In this document: positions 1 to 10,397 of the stretch, one piece after another | Numbering within the stretch: the stretch's first letter is position 1 | Layout of the letters: every line of letters begins with the position of its first letter | NCBI GenBank assembly: GCA_015060905.1 | Contig: SUXQ01000002.1 | Coordinates: forward strand, 62,001-126,000 | DNA from: Bacteroidales bacterium | GTDB lineage: Bacteria > Bacteroidota > Bacteroidia > Bacteroidales > Bacteroidaceae | Direction: 5' to 3' | Length of the DNA: 64,000 bases | Notes under the pieces: generated by a model | The model's input: the letters and a program-made list of their open reading frames with translations, nothing else | Told to the model about the DNA's origin: nothing | The model's database searches: none | Program-made: the position numbers and the translations under genes

Positions 1-980
1 CCTGTTGCGCTGTCAGCATAACCTGTTACTGTAAGTTTCACACCTGTCTCTTTAGCAGCGTTAGCCAAAGCCTTGAGGTTAAGAATCTCCTTCTTAGAAT
101 CAATCTTAGAAGAGTTGATTGCAAAGAATACAGACTGAGCAGCATCAAACATCTCAACATCTTTGGGAGCATTCTGACACTTAGCGAGAGCAGCCTTAGC
201 AGCAGCAAGCTGTGACTTCAACTGTGCATTCTCGCTCTCTTTTGCCTGTAACTGAGCGTTGAGAGCAGCAAGAGCAGCAGCGTTAGCAGCCATGATTGCG
301 TCTACATCAGGAGTATTCTCCCAACCGGTCTTGTTGAATTTGTAAGTAACACCGGCTGTAGCTGCAAAAATCATGTCATAACCGTTTCTTTCGGGAATAT
401 AACCTGCGAAACCACCTTTAGCAGCAGTAGCTGAAAGCTCAAGGTTGATTGCCCAATGTTTAGCTACGCGGAAAGTATTCAAGATACCGGCGTTAGCTGT
501 CAAAGAACCATGTTTGCCGTTGCCGTTTGCACCATCAACATCCAAGTTTGCAGCATAACCAAGACCCATGTAAGGAATTACATTCCAAACGCGTTTCTCG
601 TTGTAACCGCAGAGCATATTGCTGAGGTTGAACATAGCGTCAGCGTGTACATTGTAGAAGCTGAATTTGTCAGCATCCTCGAAAGGTTTAAGTTCGTAAC
701 CATTGTAAGCTACTCTCCAACCAAAACCGGGAGTGTGCCATTTACCTACATAAGCAGAGATTGCTGCTGTTCCGTGGTCGAACATGCTCTCGCCGTTAGT
801 TGCAACACCGTTGAACAACTGATAACCGCCGTTCGCACTGATAAACCAATTACTCCAGAAGCCGTTAGTAATAACGCTCTTCTTCAAAGTAGGAACTACG
901 ACTTCGCTAGTAACAGTCTCCTGTGCAAAAGAAACCATTGCAATGCCGGCAAAAGCCAGCGCCATCATAAATTTTTTCAT
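1..980 (-). CDS. OmpA-family outer membrane protein, 3' end beyond window
   Basis: Read on the minus strand from an ATG at 978-980; the frame stays open to the left edge, so the C-terminus is missing. It begins with a signal peptide (MKKFMMALAFAGIAMVSFAQ), continues as an aromatic-rich region of alternating polar and hydrophobic residues typical of an N-terminal beta-barrel (about residues 30-220), then an Ala/Gln/Lys-rich coiled-coil linker, then the start of a C-terminal OmpA peptidoglycan-binding domain (FFAINSSKID, then VTGYADSATG at the edge). Proteins of this type anchor the outer membrane to the peptidoglycan and are abundant in Bacteroidales. It is separated from mutL by 244 nt and probably has its own promoter. 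Family assignment is firm; specific function is not. Confidence 0.88.
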   Translation of the reverse strand, partial: MKKFMMALAFAGIAMVSFAQETVTSEVVVPTLKKSVITNGFWSNWFISANGGYQLFNGVATNGESMFDHGTAAISAYVGKWHTPGFGWRVAYNGYELKPFEDADKFSFYNVHADAMFNLSNMLCGYNEKRVWNVIPYMGLGYAANLDVDGANGNGKHGSLTANAGILNTFRVAKHWAINLELSATAAKGGFAGYIPERNGYDMIFAATAGVTYKFNKTGWENTPDVDAIMAANAAALAALNAQLQAKESENAQLKSQLAAAKAALAKCQNAPKDVEMFDAAQSVFFAINSSKIDSKKEILNLKALANAAKETGVKLTVTGYADSAT

Positions 981-1136
981 ACTTTTTGCTATTAATTAGA
1001 CACTAAAAATTTCCTAAACCTAATTTTTTACAAAAACAGTCTTTTCACTATAACGTTTGCAGCGAAAAAAAGTTTCTGTCACCACCCAAACACCTATAAA
1101 ACAACATTTTTGCTTATGGGCGCAATTGTAGTTGTG

Positions 1137-1144
1137 CAAAATTA
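1137..1144 (-). promoter_or_regulatory. Putative -7 element of the OmpA-type gene
   Basis: The minus strand reads TAATTTTG, a match to the Bacteroidetes -7 consensus TAnnTTTG, preceded by a T-tract and no clear -33 TTTG. If used, the mRNA would have an untranslated leader of about 150 nt. The rest of the 981-1224 gap is AT-rich, with no further gene seen. Confidence 0.4.
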
Positions 1145-1224
1145 CAAAAAAAAAATTAACGTTATAAATTTCAGAAAAGCAAACTTATACCTTTAACAAT
1201 TATTAACCATTCACTTAATTTGCA

Positions 1225-3081
1225 TCACTTTGCAAAATAGCGCATAATTTCGTTGTCCGACTGTACATATATTATAGTCTTTCCATCGGGCGTACGTCCA
1301 TGAATGGAACATTTAAACAAATTGCTTATCAAAGAATTCATTTCGTCATTAGTAAGCACCTGTCCTACAACGACAGCCACCTGTTTGGCCATTGTCAGCG
1401 CAAGCGTATCAAACATTTTTTCGCCAACATCGCACGTTGCATCCATCACCGAGTGCAGAATATCCATTAAAAGAGTTACAGGATTAAGCCCGTCAATGCC
1501 GGCCGGCACTCCCTGTATAGCGTAGCTCGAGCCACCGAGCGAAGATAATTCAAAGCCCAGATAAGATAGTTGCTCCATTATACTTTCGAGAGCAACACCT
1601 TCATTGACAGTAAGGTCCACACGCTCGGGGAAGAGCACACGTTGTATATTCCCTTTACGTTCATCAAGTTGTTTCCTATACTCATCGTAAAGCACCCTTA
1701 TGTGCGCACGACGCTGATGCACCCACATAAGCCCCGACTTTACAGGAATAAGAATGTATTGCCCCTTATATTGGGAAATAGGAAGATACTCCTCATTTAC
1801 CTCCTTTGTAACCTCGACGGTCGGTTTTTCAAGCCCACCACTTTGCTCGTTCACTTCGGGCAAAGGCTCTGACGAGGAATCAACGCCCATATACTTTTTA
1901 TCTATGCCCAACCCCTCATAAAAAGTCTCCCACGGCATCTCCTTTTTCATATATTCGCGCGAAGATGGAGTATTAAAAGGATTATAATTGGGGTTATACG
2001 AAACTTTTGGTGCCGAAACAGCTTTACTATTATCCTCGAATACCGGAATTTCGGGAATATCGCCCATTTCAAAATCGAGGCCGGGAACCGCGTTGAAACG
2101 TCCCAAAGATTCACGCACGGCAGCCGAGAGTATTTTCCAAATATTCTGTTCATCCTCGAATTTTATCTCGGTCTTTGTTGGATGAATATTTACATCTATC
2201 TTTTCCGGGGCAACCTCGAGACACACAAAGAAAGGAATCATTTCTCCGGCAGGAATCAGTTGACTGTAAGCCTCGAGGATAGCCTTTGCAAAATAGGGGT
2301 GACGCATATATCTGCCATTGACAAAGAAATATTGCAACGCTCCCTTCTTGCGAGCACTTTCGGGCGTACCTACAAAGCCCGAAATATTTATCATGGAACT
2401 TTTCACAGAAACCTCTATCAGTTGCGAGTTTACTTTCTTTCCAAAAAGATTGGAAACCCTTTTGCGGAAAGAGGATACAGGCAACGAAATAATCTCAACA
2501 TCATTGTTGAACAACGTAAATTCAACATCACAATTAACAAGAGCCACACGTTCGAACTCTGTTATTATATTGTTAAGCTCTGTTTGTGTAGTCTTTAAAA
2601 ATTTGCGACGCGCCGGAATATTGTAAAAGAGATTCTTAACCTTAAAATTACTACCGACAGGAGCCGCCACAGGCTCTTGTTCCTCGAGATGCGAGCCCGA
2701 AATAACCACTTTCGTGCCAAGCTCATCATCGGAGCGGCGCGTAACAAGCTCAACCTGAGCAACAGCGGCAATAGAGGCTAAAGCCTCGCCACGGAACCCC
2801 ATAGTAGACAAAGAGAATAAATCCTCGGCTTTTTTTATTTTGGAAGTTGCGTGACGTTCAAAAGCCAGACGCGCATCAGTCTCGGACATACCCGCGCCAT
2901 CATCTATCACCTGAATAGAAGTGCGACCGCCATCGACCACAAGCACCTTTATTTTTGCAGCACCCGCATCGACAGCATTCTCCATAAGCTCCTTAACAAC
3001 CGAGGCCGGACGCTGCACAACCTCGCCGGCTGCAATCTGATTGGCCACCGAATCGGGCAATAAACTTATTACATCTTTCAT
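1225..3081 (-). CDS. mutL: DNA mismatch repair protein MutL
   Basis: Couples MutS mismatch recognition to downstream repair. The N-terminal GHKL ATPase is clear: IAAGEVVQRPASVVKELMENAVDAG-type motif at residues 16-40, DDGAGM near 60 and GFRGEAL near 95. A variable linker (about 330-430) leads to the C-terminal dimerisation domain. At 618 aa it is of normal length. In this domain the metal-binding motif usually written DQHA(X)2E is changed: the sequence reads WVHQRRAHIR, so the Asp and His of DQH are replaced. It is the last gene of the long minus-strand run and follows the small membrane protein by 49 nt. Identity is firm; loss of endonuclease activity is inference. Confidence 0.96.
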   Translation of the reverse strand: MKDVISLLPDSVANQIAAGEVVQRPASVVKELMENAVDAGAAKIKVLVVDGGRTSIQVIDDGAGMSETDARLAFERHATSKIKKAEDLFSLSTMGFRGEALASIAAVAQVELVTRRSDDELGTKVVISGSHLEEQEPVAAPVGSNFKVKNLFYNIPARRKFLKTTQTELNNIITEFERVALVNCDVEFTLFNNDVEIISLPVSSFRKRVSNLFGKKVNSQLIEVSVKSSMINISGFVGTPESARKKGALQYFFVNGRYMRHPYFAKAILEAYSQLIPAGEMIPFFVCLEVAPEKIDVNIHPTKTEIKFEDEQNIWKILSAAVRESLGRFNAVPGLDFEMGDIPEIPVFEDNSKAVSAPKVSYNPNYNPFNTPSSREYMKKEMPWETFYEGLGIDKKYMGVDSSSEPLPEVNEQSGGLEKPTVEVTKEVNEEYLPISQYKGQYILIPVKSGLMWVHQRRAHIRVLYDEYRKQLDERKGNIQRVLFPERVDLTVNEGVALESIMEQLSYLGFELSSLGGSSYAIQGVPAGIDGLNPVTLLMDILHSVMDATCDVGEKMFDTLALTMAKQVAVVVGQVLTNDEMNSLISNLFKCSIHGRTPDGKTIIYVQSDNEIMRYFAK

Positions 3082-3130
3082 ACTGACTATTTTCTACAAA
3101 GCCTATATGCCATTAACAACAAAAAGATAT

Positions 3131-3427
3131 TTAAAATGTCCAACTGCCCGTAAGCAGATAATGCAACAGAAACAAGCTTGCAATCAGCGCCACCACTATT
3201 GCACGGGTAGACAAACGTTGCCCCTGTTCCTTGCGACGTTTCAAGTGAGTAGTCTCTTTCGCAAAAGCCCCACGCAGTTTCTCTTCGTAACTGCGCTCTT
3301 CGGGTGGAAGAAGCCCCAGGTCGCGTTTGGCATTTTCCTCAATCTTACGCAATTTCTCTTTGCGCTCATCAACATAAATGTAATTATGGTTGAAGCGTCG
3401 AGGCTCAGGCATTTTGAAATATCCCAT
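3131..3427 (-). CDS. Small conserved single-pass membrane protein
   Basis: A 98-aa protein beginning MGYFKMPEPRRFNHNYIYVD, with a long charged Arg/Glu/Lys-rich helical middle (about 20-70) and one C-terminal hydrophobic segment (AIVVALIASLFLLHYLLTGS), so it is probably tail-anchored in the inner membrane with its charged part in the cytoplasm. It starts 12 nt after the OstA-like gene and ends 49 nt before mutL, so it is cotranscribed with both. Similar small proteins sit at this place in other Bacteroidales, to my knowledge without a known function. The conserved setting beside the LptA/OstA-like gene hints at an envelope role, which is inference. Confidence 0.8.
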   Translation of the reverse strand: MGYFKMPEPRRFNHNYIYVDERKEKLRKIEENAKRDLGLLPPEERSYEEKLRGAFAKETTHLKRRKEQGQRLSTRAIVVALIASLFLLHYLLTGSWTF

Positions 3428-3439
3428 CGCGTTTCTCTT

Positions 3440-5095
3440 TTATTTATTATCCTTTTTGAACCTATCAAGCGTGGGCAAAGGGATAGAGCTGCGCTTAATC
3501 TTTTTAAGTTCCTGACCCTTGTGTTTGCCTCGCCAATGAAAAATATCATCCTTGTCCACCGGTCGAATATAATCGAACCACACAAAATTCTCAAGGTACC
3601 TATCTTTGGCCGGAATTTGGCTCATTGGGTAAAATACCCCGTTCGACTTTGTGGGAATTACCAATTTATGCATTTTGCCATCCTTCATTGTCCCCACAAG
3701 TTTGCCGGCAACAGTAGTATTCATGCCCAGCATAGTACTATCATCATCAAGCGGGAAATAGACTATATTCACCCCGCCAATAACCTGCATTTCGCTTAGT
3801 TTTTTATCTCTGAAGATAAACTTCATCTCCTTGCCGTTTATTTGATTATATTCATCCTCGCCCATCTTTTCTGCATACAAAGATTGATTAATCACATGCA
3901 CATAGTCGATAAAACTGCTGTCCATATACATTTTTATCTCCTCGCCGACAAGTTGCTGACCATTGTGCCACAGAATAGGATTATCATACATTGTCATACA
4001 AGAGTCGCGCGAGTCGAAAATAAGCGAATCGCACACAGCCTGAATATCTGTTCTGTAAGCACGCACTTTGTTATATGCCCTCATCTGACGATACATAGAG
4101 TCGCTCTTAGCATCAAGCGTAACCATCCAAATGGTATCTGCGTGTAAATAGAGTGAATCGCCCTGAGAGTAATCAACGGCTAAGGCTGTGCCTGTTATAT
4201 AAACAGAGTCCTTGAAATTGTTGAAATATCCATATTCACCGGCAAGCAGATTTTTATTCACCGTATCGTTCATCACTATATTGCCAAAGGCTTCGCTTAT
4301 GCCCGTAATTTCATCGTTCAGAAGAGAGTCGGCGGTAATGTCTCTGTTGCCGTTGGTAACGACCGACCTGTCGAGCAACGTTGCCTGACGCAGACGAGTA
4401 TCGTAATATCCAAGTTCGGAATATATTTTACTCTGCCCGCTGAGCACCCGCGTGGGACCGACAATCTTCGCCATTTTCGTTCCTGTATTGTAGTGCAGCG
4501 TGTCGGAACTCATTATAAATTGCGGATTCTGAAGATCGACATTGTATCTGAAGACAGCCTCTTTGGTAACAGTGTTATATTCACCCCACTCCGACTCGAG
4601 AGTACTTTCATCATCATACAAAGCACCGCCGTCAAAGTAGTAGCCGAGATTAAGAGTGCGATTGTAGTCCAGGCTATCCGTTTCCAATATAGAGGTTTTA
4701 TCTTCGAGACGAACATTGTTACGTACACGAGCGAGATTGGCGTCACCATCATAGTCAAGATAATCGCCATAAAGGAACAATGTGTCACCCTGCTCCATAC
4801 GAACATTGCCAAAGGCCTTAAGAGCATTTTTGCGATTGTAAAAATAGGCACTGTCACAATACATATACATACTGTCGTGACGGAACGTAACATCGCCTAT
4901 CAAGACCCAAACATCCGGATTTATCTGTTTGTTGTATTTTGTAACATCCGCATGCAACAAATGCACATAATTTCTTCTTACTTTTGTCGTATCGGCCGAA
5001 GAGGATTGCGACGGCTGCAACACTCTTGCGTCAAGCCCCACAGTCACCATCGGTAATGCCAATATAAGAAGTATCAAATATTTAAGTTTCGCCAT
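3440..5095 (-). CDS. OstA/LptA-like periplasmic protein
   Basis: 551 aa with a signal peptide (MAKLKYLILLILALPMVTVG). The body has repeated beta strands of the OstA/LptA type, such as WVLIGDVTFRHDSMYMYCDS and FGNVRMEQGDTLFLYGDYLDY, over residues 60-400; these beta-jellyroll repeats bind lipid A in LptA and the LptD N-domain. It is much longer than enterobacterial LptA (about 185 aa) and lacks the LptD barrel. The likely role is the periplasmic lipopolysaccharide bridge or an accessory to it, matching the SurA-type chaperone genes just upstream. The family is clear; the exact transport step is inferred. Confidence 0.85.
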   Translation of the reverse strand: MAKLKYLILLILALPMVTVGLDARVLQPSQSSSADTTKVRRNYVHLLHADVTKYNKQINPDVWVLIGDVTFRHDSMYMYCDSAYFYNRKNALKAFGNVRMEQGDTLFLYGDYLDYDGDANLARVRNNVRLEDKTSILETDSLDYNRTLNLGYYFDGGALYDDESTLESEWGEYNTVTKEAVFRYNVDLQNPQFIMSSDTLHYNTGTKMAKIVGPTRVLSGQSKIYSELGYYDTRLRQATLLDRSVVTNGNRDITADSLLNDEITGISEAFGNIVMNDTVNKNLLAGEYGYFNNFKDSVYITGTALAVDYSQGDSLYLHADTIWMVTLDAKSDSMYRQMRAYNKVRAYRTDIQAVCDSLIFDSRDSCMTMYDNPILWHNGQQLVGEEIKMYMDSSFIDYVHVINQSLYAEKMGEDEYNQINGKEMKFIFRDKKLSEMQVIGGVNIVYFPLDDDSTMLGMNTTVAGKLVGTMKDGKMHKLVIPTKSNGVFYPMSQIPAKDRYLENFVWFDYIRPVDKDDIFHWRGKHKGQELKKIKRSSIPLPTLDRFKKDNK

Positions 5096-5162
5096 TTTAA
5101 AAGAGAAGTTCCTGATTATTATTCAAGTAACTGATTTTCCTCTACACGCACAAAAAAAGCAA

Positions 5163-6542
5163 CTACTTACTTTCGTCGTAAAAATTCCAATTGGGGTAAA
5201 GAAAATCGCAGTTGCGATTTTCTTTATTAATACGCACATATGTATTTTTTTGTTTCTCCTTTATCCATTTACTTACTTTTTCCTCGCCCATTTTTGCCGA
5301 GTAAAGTTGTTTAAGATAGTCATAATCGTCACGCATATTAGCCTTATGTCCATCGATACGACTCTTCAACTTAACAATTGCACAAACAGTACCATCGCGT
5401 TGCTCCATGATAAAAGGCTTGGAAACCTCTCCCACTTTCATTTTTTCCACAGCAGCAGCAACCTCGACAGGCAGATTCTGAAGCTCGAACTTAGAGTTTG
5501 ACATTCCCTGGTCGCTGTAGAACATCACACCGTTGTTATTGCGAGTATCCTTATCGTGAGAAATCTGCGAAGCACCATCTTCGAAAGAAAAAAGACCGTT
5601 AGCAATATCATCTTTTATCGAGTCGAGACGTGCAAGCATAGTCATAATACTATTTTCCGACACCTGAGGTTTACGCAATATATGACGAACCTTTACCCTG
5701 TCACCGCGTTTCTCTACAAGCTGAATTATATGAAAGCCAAACTCCGTTTCTACAATTTTAGAAACCTTGTTCGGGTCGGTAAGATTAAAAGCTACTGCCG
5801 AAAATTCGGGTGCCCATTCACCCCTGCCGCTAAAAGGAAGTTCACCGCCCAAACGCGCCGAGCCTTTATCCTCGGAATAAAGCAGAGCAAGTGTCGAAAA
5901 AGAAGTTTCGCCGCTATTTATACGTTCGGCATATTCGCGAAGCTCACTTTTTACACGTTCAACCTCTTCAATCTCAATCTCGGGTTTCTGAGTAATAATC
6001 TGCACCTCAACCTGTGAAGGGATATAAGGAATACTATCCTCGGGAAGAGCATTGTAGAACTTACGAACAAGAGCCGGAGAAACTTTTATATCCCCTATTA
6101 TATTCCTGCGTACAGACTCGGTAAGCATCATATTCTCTACATATTCGTAATACATTTCTCGTATCTGGGAATATGACTTTCCAAGATACTCCTCCAACTT
6201 TTCTTTTGAACCGGCACGAGCAATATTATTTTCCATTATCCTATCAACCTCTTTCATCACATCCATTTCGCTGACATTGACACTGTCAAGCCCTGCTTGA
6301 TGTATGAATAATTGTTGAACAGCCAGGTCCTCACCAACCACACAATAAGGGTCGCCCTCGAATTTTTTATTCTCTTGTACCCAAAAATCTATTGCAGCCT
6401 CAATATCCGAACGCAATATAGCCTTATCACCAACGACCCATTCAACCCGGTCGATAACATTTTCCTGTGCCGACGATAAAGTGATAAAGCAGCAACAGAG
6501 TGCTGCCATCATCCATTTACCAAACAAAATATTAAAATTCAT
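5163..6542 (-). CDS. SurA-like periplasmic peptidyl-prolyl isomerase
   Basis: 459 aa with a signal peptide ending in TLSSAQE. It has a SurA N-terminal chaperone region (about 30-170) and two parvulin-type PpiC domains, the first with the typical YSEDKGSARLGGELPFSGRGEW stretch and GFHIIQLVEKRGDR (about 215-285), the second weaker (about 290-400). SurA proteins escort unfolded barrel proteins across the periplasm. This is the member of the three adjacent PpiC-type genes that best matches classical SurA. The gaps to its neighbours (42 and 67 nt) support one transcript. Confidence 0.9.
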   Translation of the reverse strand: MNFNILFGKWMMAALCCCFITLSSAQENVIDRVEWVVGDKAILRSDIEAAIDFWVQENKKFEGDPYCVVGEDLAVQQLFIHQAGLDSVNVSEMDVMKEVDRIMENNIARAGSKEKLEEYLGKSYSQIREMYYEYVENMMLTESVRRNIIGDIKVSPALVRKFYNALPEDSIPYIPSQVEVQIITQKPEIEIEEVERVKSELREYAERINSGETSFSTLALLYSEDKGSARLGGELPFSGRGEWAPEFSAVAFNLTDPNKVSKIVETEFGFHIIQLVEKRGDRVKVRHILRKPQVSENSIMTMLARLDSIKDDIANGLFSFEDGASQISHDKDTRNNNGVMFYSDQGMSNSKFELQNLPVEVAAAVEKMKVGEVSKPFIMEQRDGTVCAIVKLKSRIDGHKANMRDDYDYLKQLYSAKMGEEKVSKWIKEKQKNTYVRINKENRNCDFLYPNWNFYDESK

Positions 6543-6584
6543 CCTTTTTCAGTTTATTGCAATTTCCGGCAACCCCTAGAATCA

Positions 6585-7454
6585 TTATTCGGAAGTTTGC
6601 CCGTTATTATAAAAAATCACATCTCCACTTTTCAACGCCTTATCATATATATCGCGTTTAACCCTTTGCAGAAACTCGGCTTTACGCGAATTCACCAACA
6701 ACTCTTTTATCTCATTCTCGGCAAGGTCAAGAGGCTTAAACCCACCGACAGGCAGATAGTCTGTCACATTTATCAAATACACAGATGCCGAGTCGCTAAA
6801 TTCAACCATTTTCTTTTCGGACACCTTACGATGTAATTCATCCTCGCCCAACGACACTTTTGGGGCAATTACCGAAACAGACGTCCATGTATCGTAAAAA
6901 TACTCATACGCCTGAGCATTGGTAAGGGTATATTTCTCCAATTTCTCCAACTCCTCGGGGTCTGAACTTTTGCACCAACGGCGCACGGCATCCAATTTTG
7001 GTGCCTTTTTCGACACCTTAAGCAACAACCCTTTTATCATTGGTTCCTCCATCTTGAACATAGACTTATTGCTCTCATAAAAAGCCTCTATTTCGCCGGG
7101 AAGAATTTCTTTATCAAGTTGTTGAGTAACCAATCTCTCTTGATAGATATTCAACAGCAATGATTTTTTGTAATTATCTATCAAGCGAATAATATCCTTT
7201 GAAGAAGCGACGTTACGTTTCGCCTGATTATACAAAAGAATATCCTCGAGCCAATGTTCTATATATTTTTTTACAAATTCGGCACTATCCTTTATCATTC
7301 TGTCCGATGCAAGCATCTGCTCAACATCTTCTTGATACAAAAAATCCTCACCCACGCCTACCAAAGGAGTTTTTCCCCCATGGTCTATTTTGTTACCACA
7401 CGACGTCCACACGAACATAGCAACAAGGAGCAAAAGTATCTGTTTCAGTTTCAT
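6585..7454 (-). CDS. SurA/PpiC-related lipoprotein
   Basis: 289 aa starting with a lipoprotein signal peptide whose lipobox is WTSC with Cys19, so it is lipid-anchored. The helical body contains VGEDFLYQEDVEQML, the start of a SurA/trigger-factor-like chaperone fold in which a beta strand is followed by a helix. No recognisable catalytic PpiC domain follows; the second half (KMEEPMIKGLLLKVSKKAPK) looks like a degenerate parvulin. It lies between two PpiC genes with gaps of 31 and 42 nt. Most likely a chaperone without isomerase activity; alternatively a fast-evolving isomerase. Confidence 0.75.
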   Translation of the reverse strand: MKLKQILLLLVAMFVWTSCGNKIDHGGKTPLVGVGEDFLYQEDVEQMLASDRMIKDSAEFVKKYIEHWLEDILLYNQAKRNVASSKDIIRLIDNYKKSLLLNIYQERLVTQQLDKEILPGEIEAFYESNKSMFKMEEPMIKGLLLKVSKKAPKLDAVRRWCKSSDPEELEKLEKYTLTNAQAYEYFYDTWTSVSVIAPKVSLGEDELHRKVSEKKMVEFSDSASVYLINVTDYLPVGGFKPLDLAENEIKELLVNSRKAEFLQRVKRDIYDKALKSGDVIFYNNGQTSE

Positions 7455-7485
7455 ACAGGCAAATATAGTGACTTTGACAGTAGCA

Positions 7486-8895
7486 TCAATGATTATTAAC
7501 TGTTTTTAAAATATCTTGATAAACTTCAACTTTATACTTTTTACGCAAACTTTTAAGCCACTCTTTTTCGAGATACTGTTGATAGTCACTCACAACAAAG
7601 CCGCTGACATCTTTGTAAGTCTCGGGTTTTTTCTTAAGAATTTTTCCGACAGTCCCGACCATTTTATAGCCTTTTTTCAAGCTGCCGCCTTTACCCTGTC
7701 CAAAAACCTCTTTATCGACCCACGCATTCTCACCAATGGCAAAAACACCTGCTTCGACCCTTATTGTACACACCGAGTCTTTTGTAAAATTAGTCTCGAC
7801 AATATTTTTATACTCACTTATCGCTGCATTTTTAAGCAGGCTCTGAGCCTTACGCAACTCCTCATCGCTGTTGCAGTATATTACAGCACCACGAAAATGC
7901 GGAACATCGAATTTATATTTTTTCTTGTTCTTCTTAAAGAATTTCGCAAGCCCCTTTTCGTCAGCAGCAGCCTTTTGCCACACCTCGCGATTGCTTATTT
8001 CAAAAAAAAGAAGCCCCTCGCGATACTCACGCATCAGATTGCCAAATTCGGGATATTTTGTCTCGAGCAGACTATCTTCGTGCGCCAAAGCCTGTTCGGG
8101 AGTTGTACCGGGAGCCATTTGCTTGGCAAGCCGGTAACCCAATCTGTATCGCGCAACAGCCTTTACATTGCGTTTTTCGAGTATAGACATAATATTCGCA
8201 CGATACTTTTGATACGAGCCGAAGGGACGATGCGAATAACGTTTGATTATATGATAGCCCGCCGGCGAAAGTACCGGATGCGAAAAGCCACCATCATTAA
8301 GAGCAAATGCCGCATCCTCGAATTCTTTGAACGCCTGCCCGCGAAGAATCTCGAATGTATCGACAGCAGTGTTCATATACTTTTTCACCACCGACTCGAA
8401 ACTTGCACCCGCATTAAGCATCTGAAAAGCAGAATCTGCACGCGCCCTTGAAGCAGCTTTAACCTCGGCCGTTGCATCCTGACGCATAGGAAACATAATT
8501 TGGGACAATTTTATAAAACCATCCTTGCCGATAGTAGCAGAATCTTTGGCATACATTTTGTACGCCTCGCGCTCCATATAATCCTTGTCTATAAGATAAT
8601 CCTCGGCGTGACGCGCACGGTCGGCCTTAAACTCCTCAATAAAAGAAGTTAACGTATCAATCCCCTGCGCCTTGGCCTCGGCAACCTTCAGTTTAAAATC
8701 AATGTACATAGGCAGATATTCCTTAGCCGCCTTTTCCTTGCCCGACAACGTTGCATTATTCTTGTTCAACGCATATTCAAATTCGGACCTTGTAACATCC
8801 TCGCCATTGACCTTCATCAACACCGGGTCGGCACCCTGCCCCATAATAGAGACAGAAGCAAGAAACATCAAACCTAATACACTGCCTTTTTTCAT
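7486..8895 (-). CDS. PpiC-type periplasmic peptidyl-prolyl isomerase
   Basis: 469 aa with a signal peptide (MKKGSVLGLMFLASVSIMGQG). The chaperone-like N-terminus (VLMKVNGEDVTRSEFEYALNK) is followed by a parvulin domain at about 120-220 (IKLSQIMFPM, then FALNDGGFSHPVLSPAGYHIIK), where the GYHIIK end of PpiC domains is clear. The long C-terminal half is helical and without recognised motifs. It starts 14 nt after guaB and is the first of three related chaperone genes, so one assembly pathway seems to have three specialised members here. Confidence 0.86.
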   Translation of the reverse strand: MKKGSVLGLMFLASVSIMGQGADPVLMKVNGEDVTRSEFEYALNKNNATLSGKEKAAKEYLPMYIDFKLKVAEAKAQGIDTLTSFIEEFKADRARHAEDYLIDKDYMEREAYKMYAKDSATIGKDGFIKLSQIMFPMRQDATAEVKAASRARADSAFQMLNAGASFESVVKKYMNTAVDTFEILRGQAFKEFEDAAFALNDGGFSHPVLSPAGYHIIKRYSHRPFGSYQKYRANIMSILEKRNVKAVARYRLGYRLAKQMAPGTTPEQALAHEDSLLETKYPEFGNLMREYREGLLFFEISNREVWQKAAADEKGLAKFFKKNKKKYKFDVPHFRGAVIYCNSDEELRKAQSLLKNAAISEYKNIVETNFTKDSVCTIRVEAGVFAIGENAWVDKEVFGQGKGGSLKKGYKMVGTVGKILKKKPETYKDVSGFVVSDYQQYLEKEWLKSLRKKYKVEVYQDILKTVNNH

Positions 8896-8909
8896 CCTTC
8901 AAAAAACTC

Positions 8910-10397
<1,488 letters not shown>

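Noticed and set aside
7516-8451. 311-codon open frame opposite the PpiC gene
   Set aside because: Antisense shadow; no signal, domain or start context.
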